From Bacillus amyloliquefaciens DSM 7 = ATCC 23350 (GTDB lineage: Bacteria > Bacillota > Bacilli > Bacillales > Bacillaceae), in assembly GCF_000196735.1 (NCBI RefSeq), contig NC_014551.1:3467001-3531000 (forward strand): a stretch of DNA of 64,000 nucleotides, in the 5' to 3' direction. The position numbers and the translations under genes were made by a program. Below, piece by piece: positions 27,181 through 35,604 of the stretch (positions are counted from its first letter, which is position 1; the number at the start of each line of letters is the position of its first letter). The notes beneath the pieces were generated by a model. It did no database searches and was not told the origin of the DNA. It was given only the letters and a program-made list of their open reading frames with translations.

Positions 27181-27630
27181 TTAGATTAAGTAGTAAGCAA
27201 ACATAATGGCAAAAGTTGCGCCGCTTAAGAACAGCGTGCTGGCAAATGTAATCGTTAATCCCTGTTTCTGAATGGTGTTGGCGATCAGACCCGGTACAAT
27301 GATACCGATTCCGCGGAATTCTGATATCTCAAACGGTACGATCGGGTAAAGAAAATCAAGTGCGATTTTTAAGCAGATTCCCGTAATCAGCATTGCTGCG
27401 AATTTTCTGCGTCCGTACAAAATCATAAATCTGGATAAACCGTATTTGACGATGACGTATGTAAGAAGACTCACTAACAGCACGAGTAAAATAAAGACCG
27501 GCTGGTTAAAAACGAGTCCTAAATAACCCGGTACGACTAAACCGGCAGGTACGATACCTGTTTTTTCCGCAAAAATTAAACTGATTAACACGCCTAAAAT
27601 AAGTGAGATATATAAATCTGATCCGAACAT
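27181..27630 (-). CDS. pgsC: Poly-gamma-glutamate synthase subunit PgsC (CapC)
   Basis: Small integral membrane partner of the PgsB ligase. The 149 residues have four or five hydrophobic segments and match PgsC/CapC (149 in B. subtilis). The conserved GLVVPGYLGLVFNQP block is in the first 45 residues. It lies between pgsB and pgsA with gaps of 14 and 18 bases, so it is clearly part of the operon. The start ATG at 27630 follows AGGAGGAAAAGG. Confidence 0.97.
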   Translation of the reverse strand: MFGSDLYISLILGVLISLIFAEKTGIVPAGLVVPGYLGLVFNQPVFILLVLLVSLLTYVIVKYGLSRFMILYGRRKFAAMLITGICLKIALDFLYPIVPFEISEFRGIGIIVPGLIANTIQKQGLTITFASTLFLSGATFAIMFAYYLI

Positions 27631-27644
27631 TTATCCTTTTCCTC

Positions 27645-28826
27645 CTAGCTAACGAGCTGTTTCACCTTATACTCTTGGATTTTTTCAATTAATGGTTCCG
27701 CTGAACCGTGGATATTGCCGACGCCATATATGACACGGTTTTGCATTCTTGTTTTCAGCACGTCCATGATTTCGTCTGTTGATTTATATTCCAGATCGTG
27801 CAGTGTATCAGCAGGAATCTTGCCTTCTTCATAAGCTCTGACGATCGGTTCTGTTGTCTCGCCGATGAGAATGAGTTCCTTCGTTTTAATGTACGGAAGC
27901 ACGTCGTTGGCAAACTGAATCGTTCTGTCCACGCGGTCGGCACGGCAGTTCATGATAACAATCGGTTCATCTGTCGGGTAGCCGATTTCCTTTACACGTT
28001 TCCATATATTTAAAGTAGAAGATGCATCATTTGCGGCAAAGCCGTTTACGAAATGACCGGGCTCCTTCGTGCTGAGCAGCGGGAGAATTCTCATGGCGCC
28101 AGGATCAGGCGGCGCATTCAGCATTCCTTTAAACGCTGTTTCTTCATCTATACCAAGAGCTTGGGCAACACCGAGCGCAAGGGAAGCGTTATCAGGAAAG
28201 ACCATATATTCGAATTTCCGCAGGTATTCATCAGTAATTTTAGAGTTATCCGCAATAATAACTTCGGTATTCCGCTCTGCGGCTTTTTCTTTAAAGAAAT
28301 CTGTGTATTCACTGTCTGCAATCACAAGATGGCCGTTATATGGAATCGTCGCGGTAAATGCTTCAGCAATTTCATCAAGCGTCGGCCCCATAACGTCCAT
28401 ATGGTCTTCAAGCACATTCACGATGACGCCGATGTTGGCTTGAAGCAGTTCTTCCTGAAAGATAATCTGATAATCCGGGTTTACCGCCATACATTCACTG
28501 ACAATGGCATTGGCGCCCCGCTCTACGGTTTCCTTCATTACCTCTTTTTGCTCGCCGATATTCGGGCCCTGCGGTTTCCGTTTGATCGGTTTCTCCTCAG
28601 GTGTATCCCAATAGATCATCCTTGCATCTGTTCCCGTCGTTTTTCCGACTGTTTTGTAGCCCGCCTCCATCAGTATTCCGGTCGTCAGCCTCGTTACGGT
28701 TGACTTGCCGCGGATACCATTAATATTGACGCGTACTGGCAGAGCATCGATATTCTTCTGATGCCGCCTTTTTTCAATGATTCCGATGATTAGTACGGCA
28801 GCACAGGCTATAATGAGTAACCACAT
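27645..28826 (-). CDS. pgsB: Poly-gamma-glutamate synthase, ATP-dependent ligase PgsB (CapB)
   Basis: Catalytic ligase of poly-gamma-glutamate synthesis; it activates the terminal carboxylate with ATP and adds glutamate. The 393 residues match PgsB (393). A hydrophobic N-terminus (1-17) anchors it, then comes the P-loop GIRGKST at 37-43 and a Mur-ligase-like core with VLEDHMDVMG and NCRADR. It is the first gene of pgsBCAE. AAGGAGATG lies ahead of ATG 28826, and a SigA-like promoter with a palindrome upstream is at 28869-28916. In B. subtilis the operon needs DegU~P and SwrA. Confidence 0.97.
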   Translation of the reverse strand: MWLLIIACAAVLIIGIIEKRRHQKNIDALPVRVNINGIRGKSTVTRLTTGILMEAGYKTVGKTTGTDARMIYWDTPEEKPIKRKPQGPNIGEQKEVMKETVERGANAIVSECMAVNPDYQIIFQEELLQANIGVIVNVLEDHMDVMGPTLDEIAEAFTATIPYNGHLVIADSEYTDFFKEKAAERNTEVIIADNSKITDEYLRKFEYMVFPDNASLALGVAQALGIDEETAFKGMLNAPPDPGAMRILPLLSTKEPGHFVNGFAANDASSTLNIWKRVKEIGYPTDEPIVIMNCRADRVDRTIQFANDVLPYIKTKELILIGETTEPIVRAYEEGKIPADTLHDLEYKSTDEIMDVLKTRMQNRVIYGVGNIHGSAEPLIEKIQEYKVKQLVS

Positions 28827-28868
28827 TGATTTTTGACATCTCCTTCTGTATTGATAAATTCATTCATC

Positions 28869-28896
28869 AGTATATAGCTTCACTATGAATTCTCAA
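28869..28896 (-). promoter_or_regulatory. Candidate SigA promoter of pgsBCAE
   Basis: On the minus strand TTGAGA (28896-28891), 16 bases, TATACT (28874-28869), 43 bases ahead of the pgsB start codon. Confidence 0.6.
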
Positions 28897-28901
28897 TCGG
28901 C

Positions 28902-28916
28902 ATTATGTAACATAAT
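28902..28916. promoter_or_regulatory. Palindrome ATTATGT-A-ACATAAT upstream of the pgs promoter
   Basis: Perfect seven-base arms around a single A, five bases upstream of the -35 box. This is where an activator would bind. The protein that binds is not known from the sequence. The rest of the 740-base stretch 28827-29566 is AT-rich and shows no convincing gene apart from one weak small frame. Confidence 0.5.
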
Positions 28917-29262
28917 CTCCTCGCCTGCACTAAGCCAAACTTCTCTATTAGCGGCGCTATTCTTCCTATTATCGAATTGCTTTTTTTGGGAATAGGCAGG
29001 ACTTCGAACTTACTTTAATTTTTTTAAAGAAAAATGAATGCGTTTACATTTTCCTACGGATATTCGTTTGGACTAAATGGACTATTTGCGTTCCGGAAGA
29101 AAAAGATGCAATCATAATCCATCTTTTCATAGCCCGTTATATCAACATTTTCCGCACTGCGCATACGATTCGGGACTCTCCGTCCGCTGGATGCAGACTG
29201 CCTTTTTTGTTAAGGATAAGGTCATAAAGTCATTCATTTTCCCCCATATCCTGCTGTCAGTC

Positions 29263-29448
29263 CTATTCCAAAATAACTATCGGAATGACTTGCACATGAC
29301 AGAAACAGACGGGTCCGGAGTGTTTACAGGAAATACACAATTTATATGCGGAAAGTCTATTTGCTTTTGTTCCGTATACAGGACATTTATCACTCTTTTG
29401 AAATAATTTTAATAAATCTTTATATTCGTTCAAGAAATGTTCATCCAT
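29263..29448 (-). CDS. Possible small Cys-rich protein or gene remnant
   Basis: A 61-codon frame in the gap between pgsB and the second ger operon. The first 45 residues look protein-like: an acidic amphipathic start (HFLNEYKDLLKLF), then SDKCPVYG and KLCISCKHSG, which could form a zinc knuckle. The last 12 residues are hydrophobic and less convincing, so it may be a decayed remnant. There is no clear ribosome binding site before ATG 29448. No homologue is recognised. Confidence 0.25.
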   Translation of the reverse strand: MDEHFLNEYKDLLKLFQKSDKCPVYGTKANRLSAYKLCISCKHSGPVCFCHVQVIPIVILE

Positions 29449-29566
29449 ATTTGTGAAGTTCTTGGTAAAACATCAAGCATCATCAATAAATTCCTCTATT
29501 TTATAAAATGCATAAAAAAGGAATAGCCGCTGAAAACTACAGATAACGCGGAAAGGAGGCGGTCTG

Positions 29567-31036
29567 ATGTCTGCGGATATACAAAACAAACGGCTTCCCG
29601 GTGATTTTGAATCGGCTGTACGAAAAATGCAGGAACTGATGTGTGTTTGCGGAGATTTTAAAATACGAAGGATCAAACTGCAGGATCGTCAAACCGCTTT
29701 TTTTTATATTGAACAAATGATAGAAGAACAGAAGCTTAATGAGTTTCTGTTAAGCGACAGCTTGCAGAACGGCTCACTTGAGGAAGCGATGGATGCTGTC
29801 AGCAGTGCGGAAACGGATGAGATCAGAAAAATTATCGACGGGATTTTGGCCGGCCAGGTTGTTTTTCTCAGCGATGCGTCAAGTAAGGCGAAGCTGTTCT
29901 CTGTCGGGCAGAACCCGCTGCGTTCCATTATGGAACCAGAATCTGAAAGCATCGTCCGCGGGGCCCATGACGGGTTTGTGGAAAGTTTGGAAACGAACAT
30001 TCATCAGCTGCGGTTTCACATACAGGACCGCCACCTCTCCGTTCACTATATGGATATCGGGGAACGGGCCAAATCAAAGGTTGCAGTCATTTTTGTTGAG
30101 AATATCGCCAATCCGGAGATTGTGGAGGAAGTGAAGCGGCGCCTGTCGTACCTGCGTATCGACAGTGTGCTTGCGCCCGGAATTATCGAGGAGTCGATAG
30201 AAGATAATTCGTTTTCCATATTCCCGCAGATCGTTCATACGGAACGGCCGGATAAAGCAAAAGCAAGCGTGATGGAAGGCTGTGTCCTCATCATGATGGA
30301 TGGGAGCCCGTCAGCCTTAATTGCGCCGATCACGTTCTTTTCATTTTTTCAATCGCCGGATGACTACAGCACAAGGTGGATTTCCGCCAGTTTTTTGAGG
30401 GTGCTGAGATTTTTCGCCTTTATGATCGCGATTACGCTGCCCGCTTTTTATATCGCGCTGATTGCGTTCCATTTTGAAGTCATTCCCAACGATCTGATTA
30501 TCACCATGAAAAATTCGATTGTAGATATTCCCTTCCCTCCGCTGATAGAAGCCATGATTATGGAGATTACGATCGAACTGATCCGCGAAGCCGGTATCAG
30601 GCTCCCGAAACCGATCAGTCAGACGATCGGCATTGTCGGCGGTCTCGTGATCGGTGACGCAGTCGTTCAGGCGGGACTCATTTCGAATATGATGATTATC
30701 GTCGTAGCCGTTACGGCTGTTTCCTCTTTTGTGCTTCCTTCATATGAAATGAGCACGTCCATTCGAACGCTCAGATTTCCGCTTATGTTTCTGGCATCAT
30801 CGTTCGGTTTTATCGGTATCGGGCTCGGCTTCGGGCTTATCCTGATGAACCTGTGCAAGCTTGAATCTCTCGGGGTTCCTTATCTATCATCTCTGACGCC
30901 GTTTCATTTCAGTGACTTAAAGGATGCGTTTATCCGGCTTCCGGCTTGGTTCATTAAAAGAAGGCCGTTTTATTTGAGGCCGCAAGACTCAAAGCAGATT
31001 AAACATGTTCGGGGGTGGAGAAAAAATGAAGACTAA
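29567..31036 (+). CDS. Spore germination protein, GerA family A subunit
   Basis: A subunit of a second germinant receptor, related to but clearly distinct from GerBA (both have RLPKPI-QTIG and the PSYEM / PSYVFN-type C-terminal block). The 489 residues have a soluble N-terminal domain followed by five or six membrane segments. ATG 29567 has an excellent AAAGGAGG site. It is the first gene of a three-gene operon (A, B, C) inserted between pgs and rbs, where B. subtilis 168 has nothing comparable. GCATA at 29510-29514 is a candidate SigG -35. Which ger, ynd or yfk operon it is orthologous to cannot be decided here. Confidence 0.9.
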   Translation: MSADIQNKRLPGDFESAVRKMQELMCVCGDFKIRRIKLQDRQTAFFYIEQMIEEQKLNEFLLSDSLQNGSLEEAMDAVSSAETDEIRKIIDGILAGQVVFLSDASSKAKLFSVGQNPLRSIMEPESESIVRGAHDGFVESLETNIHQLRFHIQDRHLSVHYMDIGERAKSKVAVIFVENIANPEIVEEVKRRLSYLRIDSVLAPGIIEESIEDNSFSIFPQIVHTERPDKAKASVMEGCVLIMMDGSPSALIAPITFFSFFQSPDDYSTRWISASFLRVLRFFAFMIAITLPAFYIALIAFHFEVIPNDLIITMKNSIVDIPFPPLIEAMIMEITIELIREAGIRLPKPISQTIGIVGGLVIGDAVVQAGLISNMMIIVVAVTAVSSFVLPSYEMSTSIRTLRFPLMFLASSFGFIGIGLGFGLILMNLCKLESLGVPYLSSLTPFHFSDLKDAFIRLPAWFIKRRPFYLRPQDSKQIKHVRGWRKNED

Positions 31037-32117
31037 AAAAATCAGCCGGCTTCAAGCAGTATTTTTCATTAATCAGACGCAGATCAGCATCGGCATTTTG
31101 GCGCTGCCCCACTTGCTGATGATGAAATCGGGAAGCAGCGGGTGGATTTCCATTCTGCTCACCGGGCTGCTTGTCCAGCTTACATTCAGTCTGTATATGA
31201 TATTATTTCACCGGTTTCCGAAGATGAATCTGTACGAAATGCTGGAGGAGGTGTTCGGAACATTCGCCGGCAAAGGGCTGCAAGTGCTGTATATTTTATA
31301 TTTTACGTTTCTCTGCACGCTCATTCTTTCTGTATTTACACGGATCTTGGATATCTGGGTGCTCCCTCTGACTCCGAATTGGGTCATCTGCTTAATGCTG
31401 ATACTCGGTTCTGTCTATATCGCCCAAGCCCCGCTGAATGCTATCGCCAGGTTCAGCTTTATCTTAACGCCATTTTTACTGCTGATCTCTCTGCCGCTTT
31501 TATACACGCTGGGAAAAGCTGATGTGACAAACATTATGCCGATTTTTCACGGAACCGCCAAAGACATGCTGACCGGGGTGCAGCAGACACTGGTCAGCAT
31601 TACCGGCTTTCAGGCAGCGCTTGTAATCGGGCCCCTTATCAACTGCACCGTCAGCCAGCGCTACAAAATAATGACGATTTCAAACGTCTGTATTGTCCTT
31701 TACTATCTGTACATCACCCTTACTTGCTTTGTCACAATCAGCCCCGAAGAAATAAAGATTATCCCGGAGCCTGTGCTGTATTTGTTAAAAACCGTTTCAT
31801 TCAGAATTATCGAACGGACGGATCTGCTCTTTTTGACGTTTTGGTTCGTGACAGTCTTTTCAACATTGGCCAACGTGTTTTATTTGGCAAGCACCGGAAT
31901 GGCCAAGCTGTTCAACAAAAAAGACCACAGCCGGTTTGTTTATCTGCTGGCCCTGCTCGTCTTTCTTCCATCTATTTGGGCCATAAGCACGGATAAAACG
32001 ATACAGCAGCTGGATCAGGTTTTCCGTCTTTCCGATATTGTCTTTGTGTATTTGTTTCCGGCGTTTATGACATTGATTGTCCTTGTACGCAAAAAGGGTG
32101 TCCGCCATGCGCATTAA
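31026..32117 (+). CDS. Spore germination protein, GerA family B subunit
   Basis: Membrane-channel B subunit of the second germinant receptor, APC superfamily. The 363 residues from ATG 31026 (GGGGTGGAG upstream) have about ten hydrophobic segments. The family motif near the N-terminus reads SIGILALPH where GerBB has GAGVLTLPR. The start overlaps the end of the A gene (ATG within its last codons), and the end overlaps the C gene by 11 bases, so the three are translationally coupled. Germinant specificity cannot be read from the sequence. A complete partner C subunit is lacking because that gene is frameshifted. Confidence 0.9.
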   Translation: MKTKKISRLQAVFFINQTQISIGILALPHLLMMKSGSSGWISILLTGLLVQLTFSLYMILFHRFPKMNLYEMLEEVFGTFAGKGLQVLYILYFTFLCTLILSVFTRILDIWVLPLTPNWVICLMLILGSVYIAQAPLNAIARFSFILTPFLLLISLPLLYTLGKADVTNIMPIFHGTAKDMLTGVQQTLVSITGFQAALVIGPLINCTVSQRYKIMTISNVCIVLYYLYITLTCFVTISPEEIKIIPEPVLYLLKTVSFRIIERTDLLFLTFWFVTVFSTLANVFYLASTGMAKLFNKKDHSRFVYLLALLVFLPSIWAISTDKTIQQLDQVFRLSDIVFVYLFPAFMTLIVLVRKKGVRHAH

Positions 32118-33239
32118 AAAAGCGCTTCTTATCAGTCTCATGTGTGCAAGCCTTACGCTTACGGGCTGCTGGGACCAAAATTTATTTAAAGATATTTCTC
32201 TCGTGCTGACCGCAAGCCTCGACGTGGATCAAGACGGTAAAAATAAAATCGGCATCACCTATCGGAAGGTTCAATCTTCCCAGGCGGAACAGGAAACAGG
32301 CGGCTCCTTCATTACGACGGTGCTCAGCGCTTCAGGGCACACCATCCGTGAAGCGCGGTTCCAATTGGATAAGCTTGTCGATCAGCGCATTGACACGTCC
32401 AAGCAAAGAGTCTTACTAATCGGTGAGAAAATGGCTGAAAACCGCTTTTTCCATATCTCGATGTATTTTACAGGGATCCGAAAAGTCCGCTTCTCGCTCA
32501 TCCGGCGGTTGTAAAGGACGGCGAGGCGATTGAAGTGCTGAAGCTGATCGTCCGGCAGAAATTGATCGTCAGCAAGTATTTAACGAATTTATTAACAAGC
32601 GCTTATACGGAATCAAATATCAGCATGGAAAATTTGCAATCCATCCGTTCAAGCATGCTGACAGCTAATGAGGATTTCGCCCTTCCTTATTTATCGATTA
32701 ACGGACAGACCATAAAGGTAGAGGGTTCAGCCCTGTTCAGCGGTCAGCGGAAAGTGACTGAGGTGCTCGGTCAGGATTCGACCCTTCTGACTCTTTTAAG
32801 CGGGCAATTTAATAAATCGGCCAATATTAATCTGAAGCTGTGGGACAAATACAAAATGGATATTGAAAATTACATTTCTCTCGGCATCACGGATACCTCG
32901 AGAAAGATTGTATTTTTAGATACAGATCCTCAGCATTTGAAAGTGAAAATTCGTTTAAACCTGAATGCACGTGTCTTGGAGTATCCGAAGGACAAACTGA
33001 GTTCTTATACGGCTATCAGCCAAATTAACAAACAGGCTTCAGCTAATCTGAATGAACAGGCCAGATCGGTGATCAGGCATATTCAAGAGCATAACTCGGA
33101 TATTTTCGGCATCGGCCGGAGATACCAAACCCATTATTATGAGCGGGGCAAACATCTCAATTGGCGTGAGATCTACCCTTCCATTGAGATTGTTCCTGAT
33201 ATCAAAGTCAATATCTCACAAATCGGTATCGTGAATTAA
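32107..33239 (+). pseudogene. GerA family C subunit lipoprotein, frameshifted
   Basis: The frame opens at ATG 32107 with a lipobox LTGC (Cys21) and WDQN, as in GerAC proteins. It goes out of phase near the T run at 32446-32450 and stops at 32514. The other frame carries on without a break to TAA 33239; it reads FPYLDVFYRDPKSPL across the junction and has typical GerAC middle and C-terminal sequence. One extra T in the run would restore a protein of about 377 residues. The first piece (136 residues) keeps the signal and part of domain 1 only. A real slip mutation, a sequencing error in the homopolymer, or on/off phase variation could explain it. Confidence 0.88.
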
Positions 33240-33241
33240 AG

Positions 33242-33262
33242 GAGGCCCCGGCCTCTTTTTTT
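33242..33262 (+). terminator. Terminator of the second ger operon
   Basis: Short GC stem GAGGC-CCCG-GCCTC followed by seven Ts, right after the C gene stop and just ahead of the rbs promoter. Confidence 0.75.
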
Positions 33263-33263
33263 G

Positions 33264-33292
33264 TTGCCAATCGAAATTATTCGTGGTACTCT
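33264..33292 (+). promoter_or_regulatory. Candidate SigA promoter of the rbs operon
   Basis: TTGCCA (33264-33269), 17 bases, TACTCT (33287-33292). The cre-like operator starts five bases downstream, so it covers the transcription start. Confidence 0.6.
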
Positions 33293-33297
33293 TTCTA

Positions 33298-33311
33298 TGT
33301 AAACGGTTACA
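33298..33311 (+). promoter_or_regulatory. cre / LacI-type operator of rbs
   Basis: TGTAAACGGTTACA fits the catabolite-responsive consensus TGWAANCGNTNWCA at every position and is nearly palindromic, so it can be bound by CcpA and probably by RbsR, a LacI-family protein. Its place over the start site predicts repression in glucose and in the absence of ribose. Confidence 0.85.
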
Positions 33312-33332
33312 TAAATGAAGGAGGAGTGTTTG

Positions 33333-34322
33333 TTGGCAACGATTAAAGATGTCGCAGGCGCTGCCGGCGTCTCTGTTGCCACGGTCTCGCGTGTCCTCAA
33401 TGACAATGGCTACGTGCATGAAGATACAAGAACAAAGGTCATGCTGGCCATGGAGAAGCTGAATTATTATCCGAATGAAGTTGCCCGTTCTCTTAATAAA
33501 AGAGAATCCAGACTGGTCGGGCTTTTGCTTCCGGATATTACAAATCCCTTTTTCCCGCAGCTTGCCCGCGGCGCTGAAGACGAATTGCAGCGGGAAGGAT
33601 ACCGGCTGATCATCGGCAACAGCGATGAAGAATTGGAAAAAGAACTCGACTACCTGCAAACATTTAAACAAAATCAAGTTGCCGGTATTTTGGCAGCCAC
33701 CAATTATCCCGACCTTACCGAATACAGCGGCAGCCTTTACCCGGTCGTATTTCTGGACCGGACAAAAGAAGGCGCCCCGTCCGTATTCAGTGACGGACGG
33801 GCAGGCGGAAAACGAGCGGCTGAAGAAATGCTCCGCGGCCAAAGCACAAGCATCACGCTTGTCAAAGGCCCCGGCCACCTTCAAACCGCTCAGGAACGTT
33901 TTAACGGCGCACTTGATGTGCTGCAAAAAGCCGGCGCGCAGTTCAATGTCATCTCCGCCGCTTCATTTTCCATCAAGGATGCGGCCATTTTAGCAGAAGA
34001 ATTGTTTGCCGCATACCCGGAAACCGACGGCGTCATCGCCAGCAACGATATTGCGGCGGCCGCCGTACTCCATGAGGCGCTGCGGCTCGGTAAAAAAGTT
34101 CCGGAGGAGATTCAGATTATCGGATATGACGATATTCCGCAGAGCGGGCTTTTATTCCCGCCCCTTTCAACCATTCGCCAGCCTGCATATGAGATGGGAA
34201 AACGAGCGGCAAACCTGCTGCTGCAATTGATAAAGAAAGAACCGCCGAAAGAGACGGCCATACAAATGCCCGTGACATACATAAAAAGACAAACGACGAG
34301 AAAGGATGATCACCATGAGTGA
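33333..34322 (+). CDS. rbsR: Ribose operon repressor RbsR (LacI family)
   Basis: Transcriptional repressor of the ribose operon, first gene of rbsRKDACB. The N-terminal helix-turn-helix reads ATIKDVAGAAGVSVATVSRVLND; the rest is a periplasmic-binding-protein-like sensor domain with LLLPDITNPFF and the DGVIASND block. About 329 residues from TTG 33333, which follows AGGAGG by a good distance; the in-frame ATG at 33315 lies before that ribosome site. Its own operator is probably the palindrome at 33298. The stop overlaps the rbsK start. Confidence 0.96.
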   Translation: MATIKDVAGAAGVSVATVSRVLNDNGYVHEDTRTKVMLAMEKLNYYPNEVARSLNKRESRLVGLLLPDITNPFFPQLARGAEDELQREGYRLIIGNSDEELEKELDYLQTFKQNQVAGILAATNYPDLTEYSGSLYPVVFLDRTKEGAPSVFSDGRAGGKRAAEEMLRGQSTSITLVKGPGHLQTAQERFNGALDVLQKAGAQFNVISAASFSIKDAAILAEELFAAYPETDGVIASNDIAAAAVLHEALRLGKKVPEEIQIIGYDDIPQSGLLFPPLSTIRQPAYEMGKRAANLLLQLIKKEPPKETAIQMPVTYIKRQTTRKDDHHE

Positions 34323-35196
34323 AATTTGTGTTATCGGCAGCTGTTCTATGGATCTTGTTGTCACATCTGAACGACGCCCGAAAGCGGGAGAAACCGTACT
34401 GGGCGCAGACTTTCAAACCGTGCCCGGAGGAAAAGGCGCCAATCAGGCCGTAGCAGCTTCCCGCCTGGGCGCAAACGTATATATGGTAGGAAAAGCAGGC
34501 AGTGACAGTTACGGAAAAGCGATTATTGAAAATCTGCAGGCAAACGGTGTCAATACGGACTATATGGAAACGATTACACACAAAAAAAGCGGAACGGCTC
34601 ATATTGTGCTCGCAGAAGGAGATAACAGCATCGTCGTCGTAAAAGGCGCAAACGATGACATCTCCCCTGCTTATGCCAAAAGAGCGCTCGCGAAACTTCC
34701 CGGCATTGACATTGTGCTGATCCAGCAGGAGATCCCTGAAGAAACCGTTGAAGAAGTGTGCAGCTACTGCCGCGCGCATCAAATTCCGGTTATCCTGAAT
34801 CCGGCGCCGGCCCGCCCGCTGAAACAATCAACCATTGAGAATGCCGCTTATCTTACGCCGAACGAACATGAAGCATCCATTTTATTTCCTGACCGGACGA
34901 AAGAAGAAGCGCTCGCCGGCTATCCCGGCAAATTGTTTATTACCGAAGGAAAACAAGGCGTGCGGTACTCAGACGGCACCGCGGAACGGCTCGTTCCCGC
35001 CTTCCCTGTTGAAGCGGTCGACACGACGGGAGCCGGCGATACCTTTAATGCGGCATTTGCCGTCGCACTCGCGGAAGGACAGGACATCGAACAAGCGCTT
35101 CTGTTTGCCAACCGCGCCGCCTCCCTGTCCGTGCAGCACTTCGGCGCCCAAGGCGGCATGCCTGCCAGAAAAGAAGTCGAGGAGCTGCTGTCATGA
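34315..35196 (+). CDS. rbsK: Ribokinase
   Basis: Phosphorylates ribose at O5 with ATP, feeding the pentose phosphate pathway. The 293 residues equal B. subtilis RbsK. PfkB-family signatures are present: [15 protein letters not shown] near residue 40 and [12 protein letters not shown] near residue 240, with the catalytic Asp in the GAGD motif. ATG 34315 overlaps the rbsR stop and its own stop overlaps rbsD (ATGA), so translation is coupled throughout. Confidence 0.97.
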   Translation: MSEICVIGSCSMDLVVTSERRPKAGETVLGADFQTVPGGKGANQAVAASRLGANVYMVGKAGSDSYGKAIIENLQANGVNTDYMETITHKKSGTAHIVLAEGDNSIVVVKGANDDISPAYAKRALAKLPGIDIVLIQQEIPEETVEEVCSYCRAHQIPVILNPAPARPLKQSTIENAAYLTPNEHEASILFPDRTKEEALAGYPGKLFITEGKQGVRYSDGTAERLVPAFPVEAVDTTGAGDTFNAAFAVALAEGQDIEQALLFANRAASLSVQHFGAQGGMPARKEVEELLS

Positions 35197-35588
35197 AAAA
35201 ACACGGAATGTTAAACAGCCACATTGCCAAAGTATTAGCCGATCTCGGGCATACAGACCTCATCGCGATCGCCGATGCGGGTCTCCCCGTCCCTGATGGT
35301 GTCCCTAAAATTGATTTGTCCTTAACGGCGGGCGTTCCCGCCTTTCGGGACGTTACCAAACTGGTCGCCGGAGAAATGGCAGTCGAAAAGGTGATTGCCG
35401 CCTCTGAAATCAAAGACGCAAATCCTGAGAATGCAAGATTTATAGAAAGCCATTTCTCAGAGCAGACGATCGAATACATGTCCCATGAAGAATTCAAACG
35501 GCTCACACGGAAAGCAAAAGCCGTCATCCGAACGGGTGAAATGACGCCATACGCCAACTGCATCCTGCAGGCGGGTGTGATTTTTTAG
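35193..35588 (+). CDS. rbsD: D-ribose pyranase
   Basis: Interconverts the pyranose and furanose forms of ribose so that ribokinase gets its substrate. The 131 residues match RbsD. The conserved His of the GH-D motif in [18 protein letters not shown] (near residue 20) and the Tyr and Asn of the C-terminal [12 protein letters not shown] are present. It starts inside the ATGA overlap with rbsK and lies 16 bases before rbsA. Confidence 0.97.
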   Translation: MKKHGMLNSHIAKVLADLGHTDLIAIADAGLPVPDGVPKIDLSLTAGVPAFRDVTKLVAGEMAVEKVIAASEIKDANPENARFIESHFSEQTIEYMSHEEFKRLTRKAKAVIRTGEMTPYANCILQAGVIF

Positions 35589-35604
35589 AAAGAAGGGATC
35601 CAGC

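Noticed and set aside
28053..28703. A 216-codon frame antisense to pgsB
   Set aside because: Arises opposite a highly conserved ligase gene; no start signal and atypical composition.
29077..29406. A 109-codon plus-strand frame in the gap before the second ger operon
   Set aside because: No ribosome binding site, unusual composition (many His, Phe, Cys), no recognisable domain, and it overlaps the more protein-like minus-strand frame.
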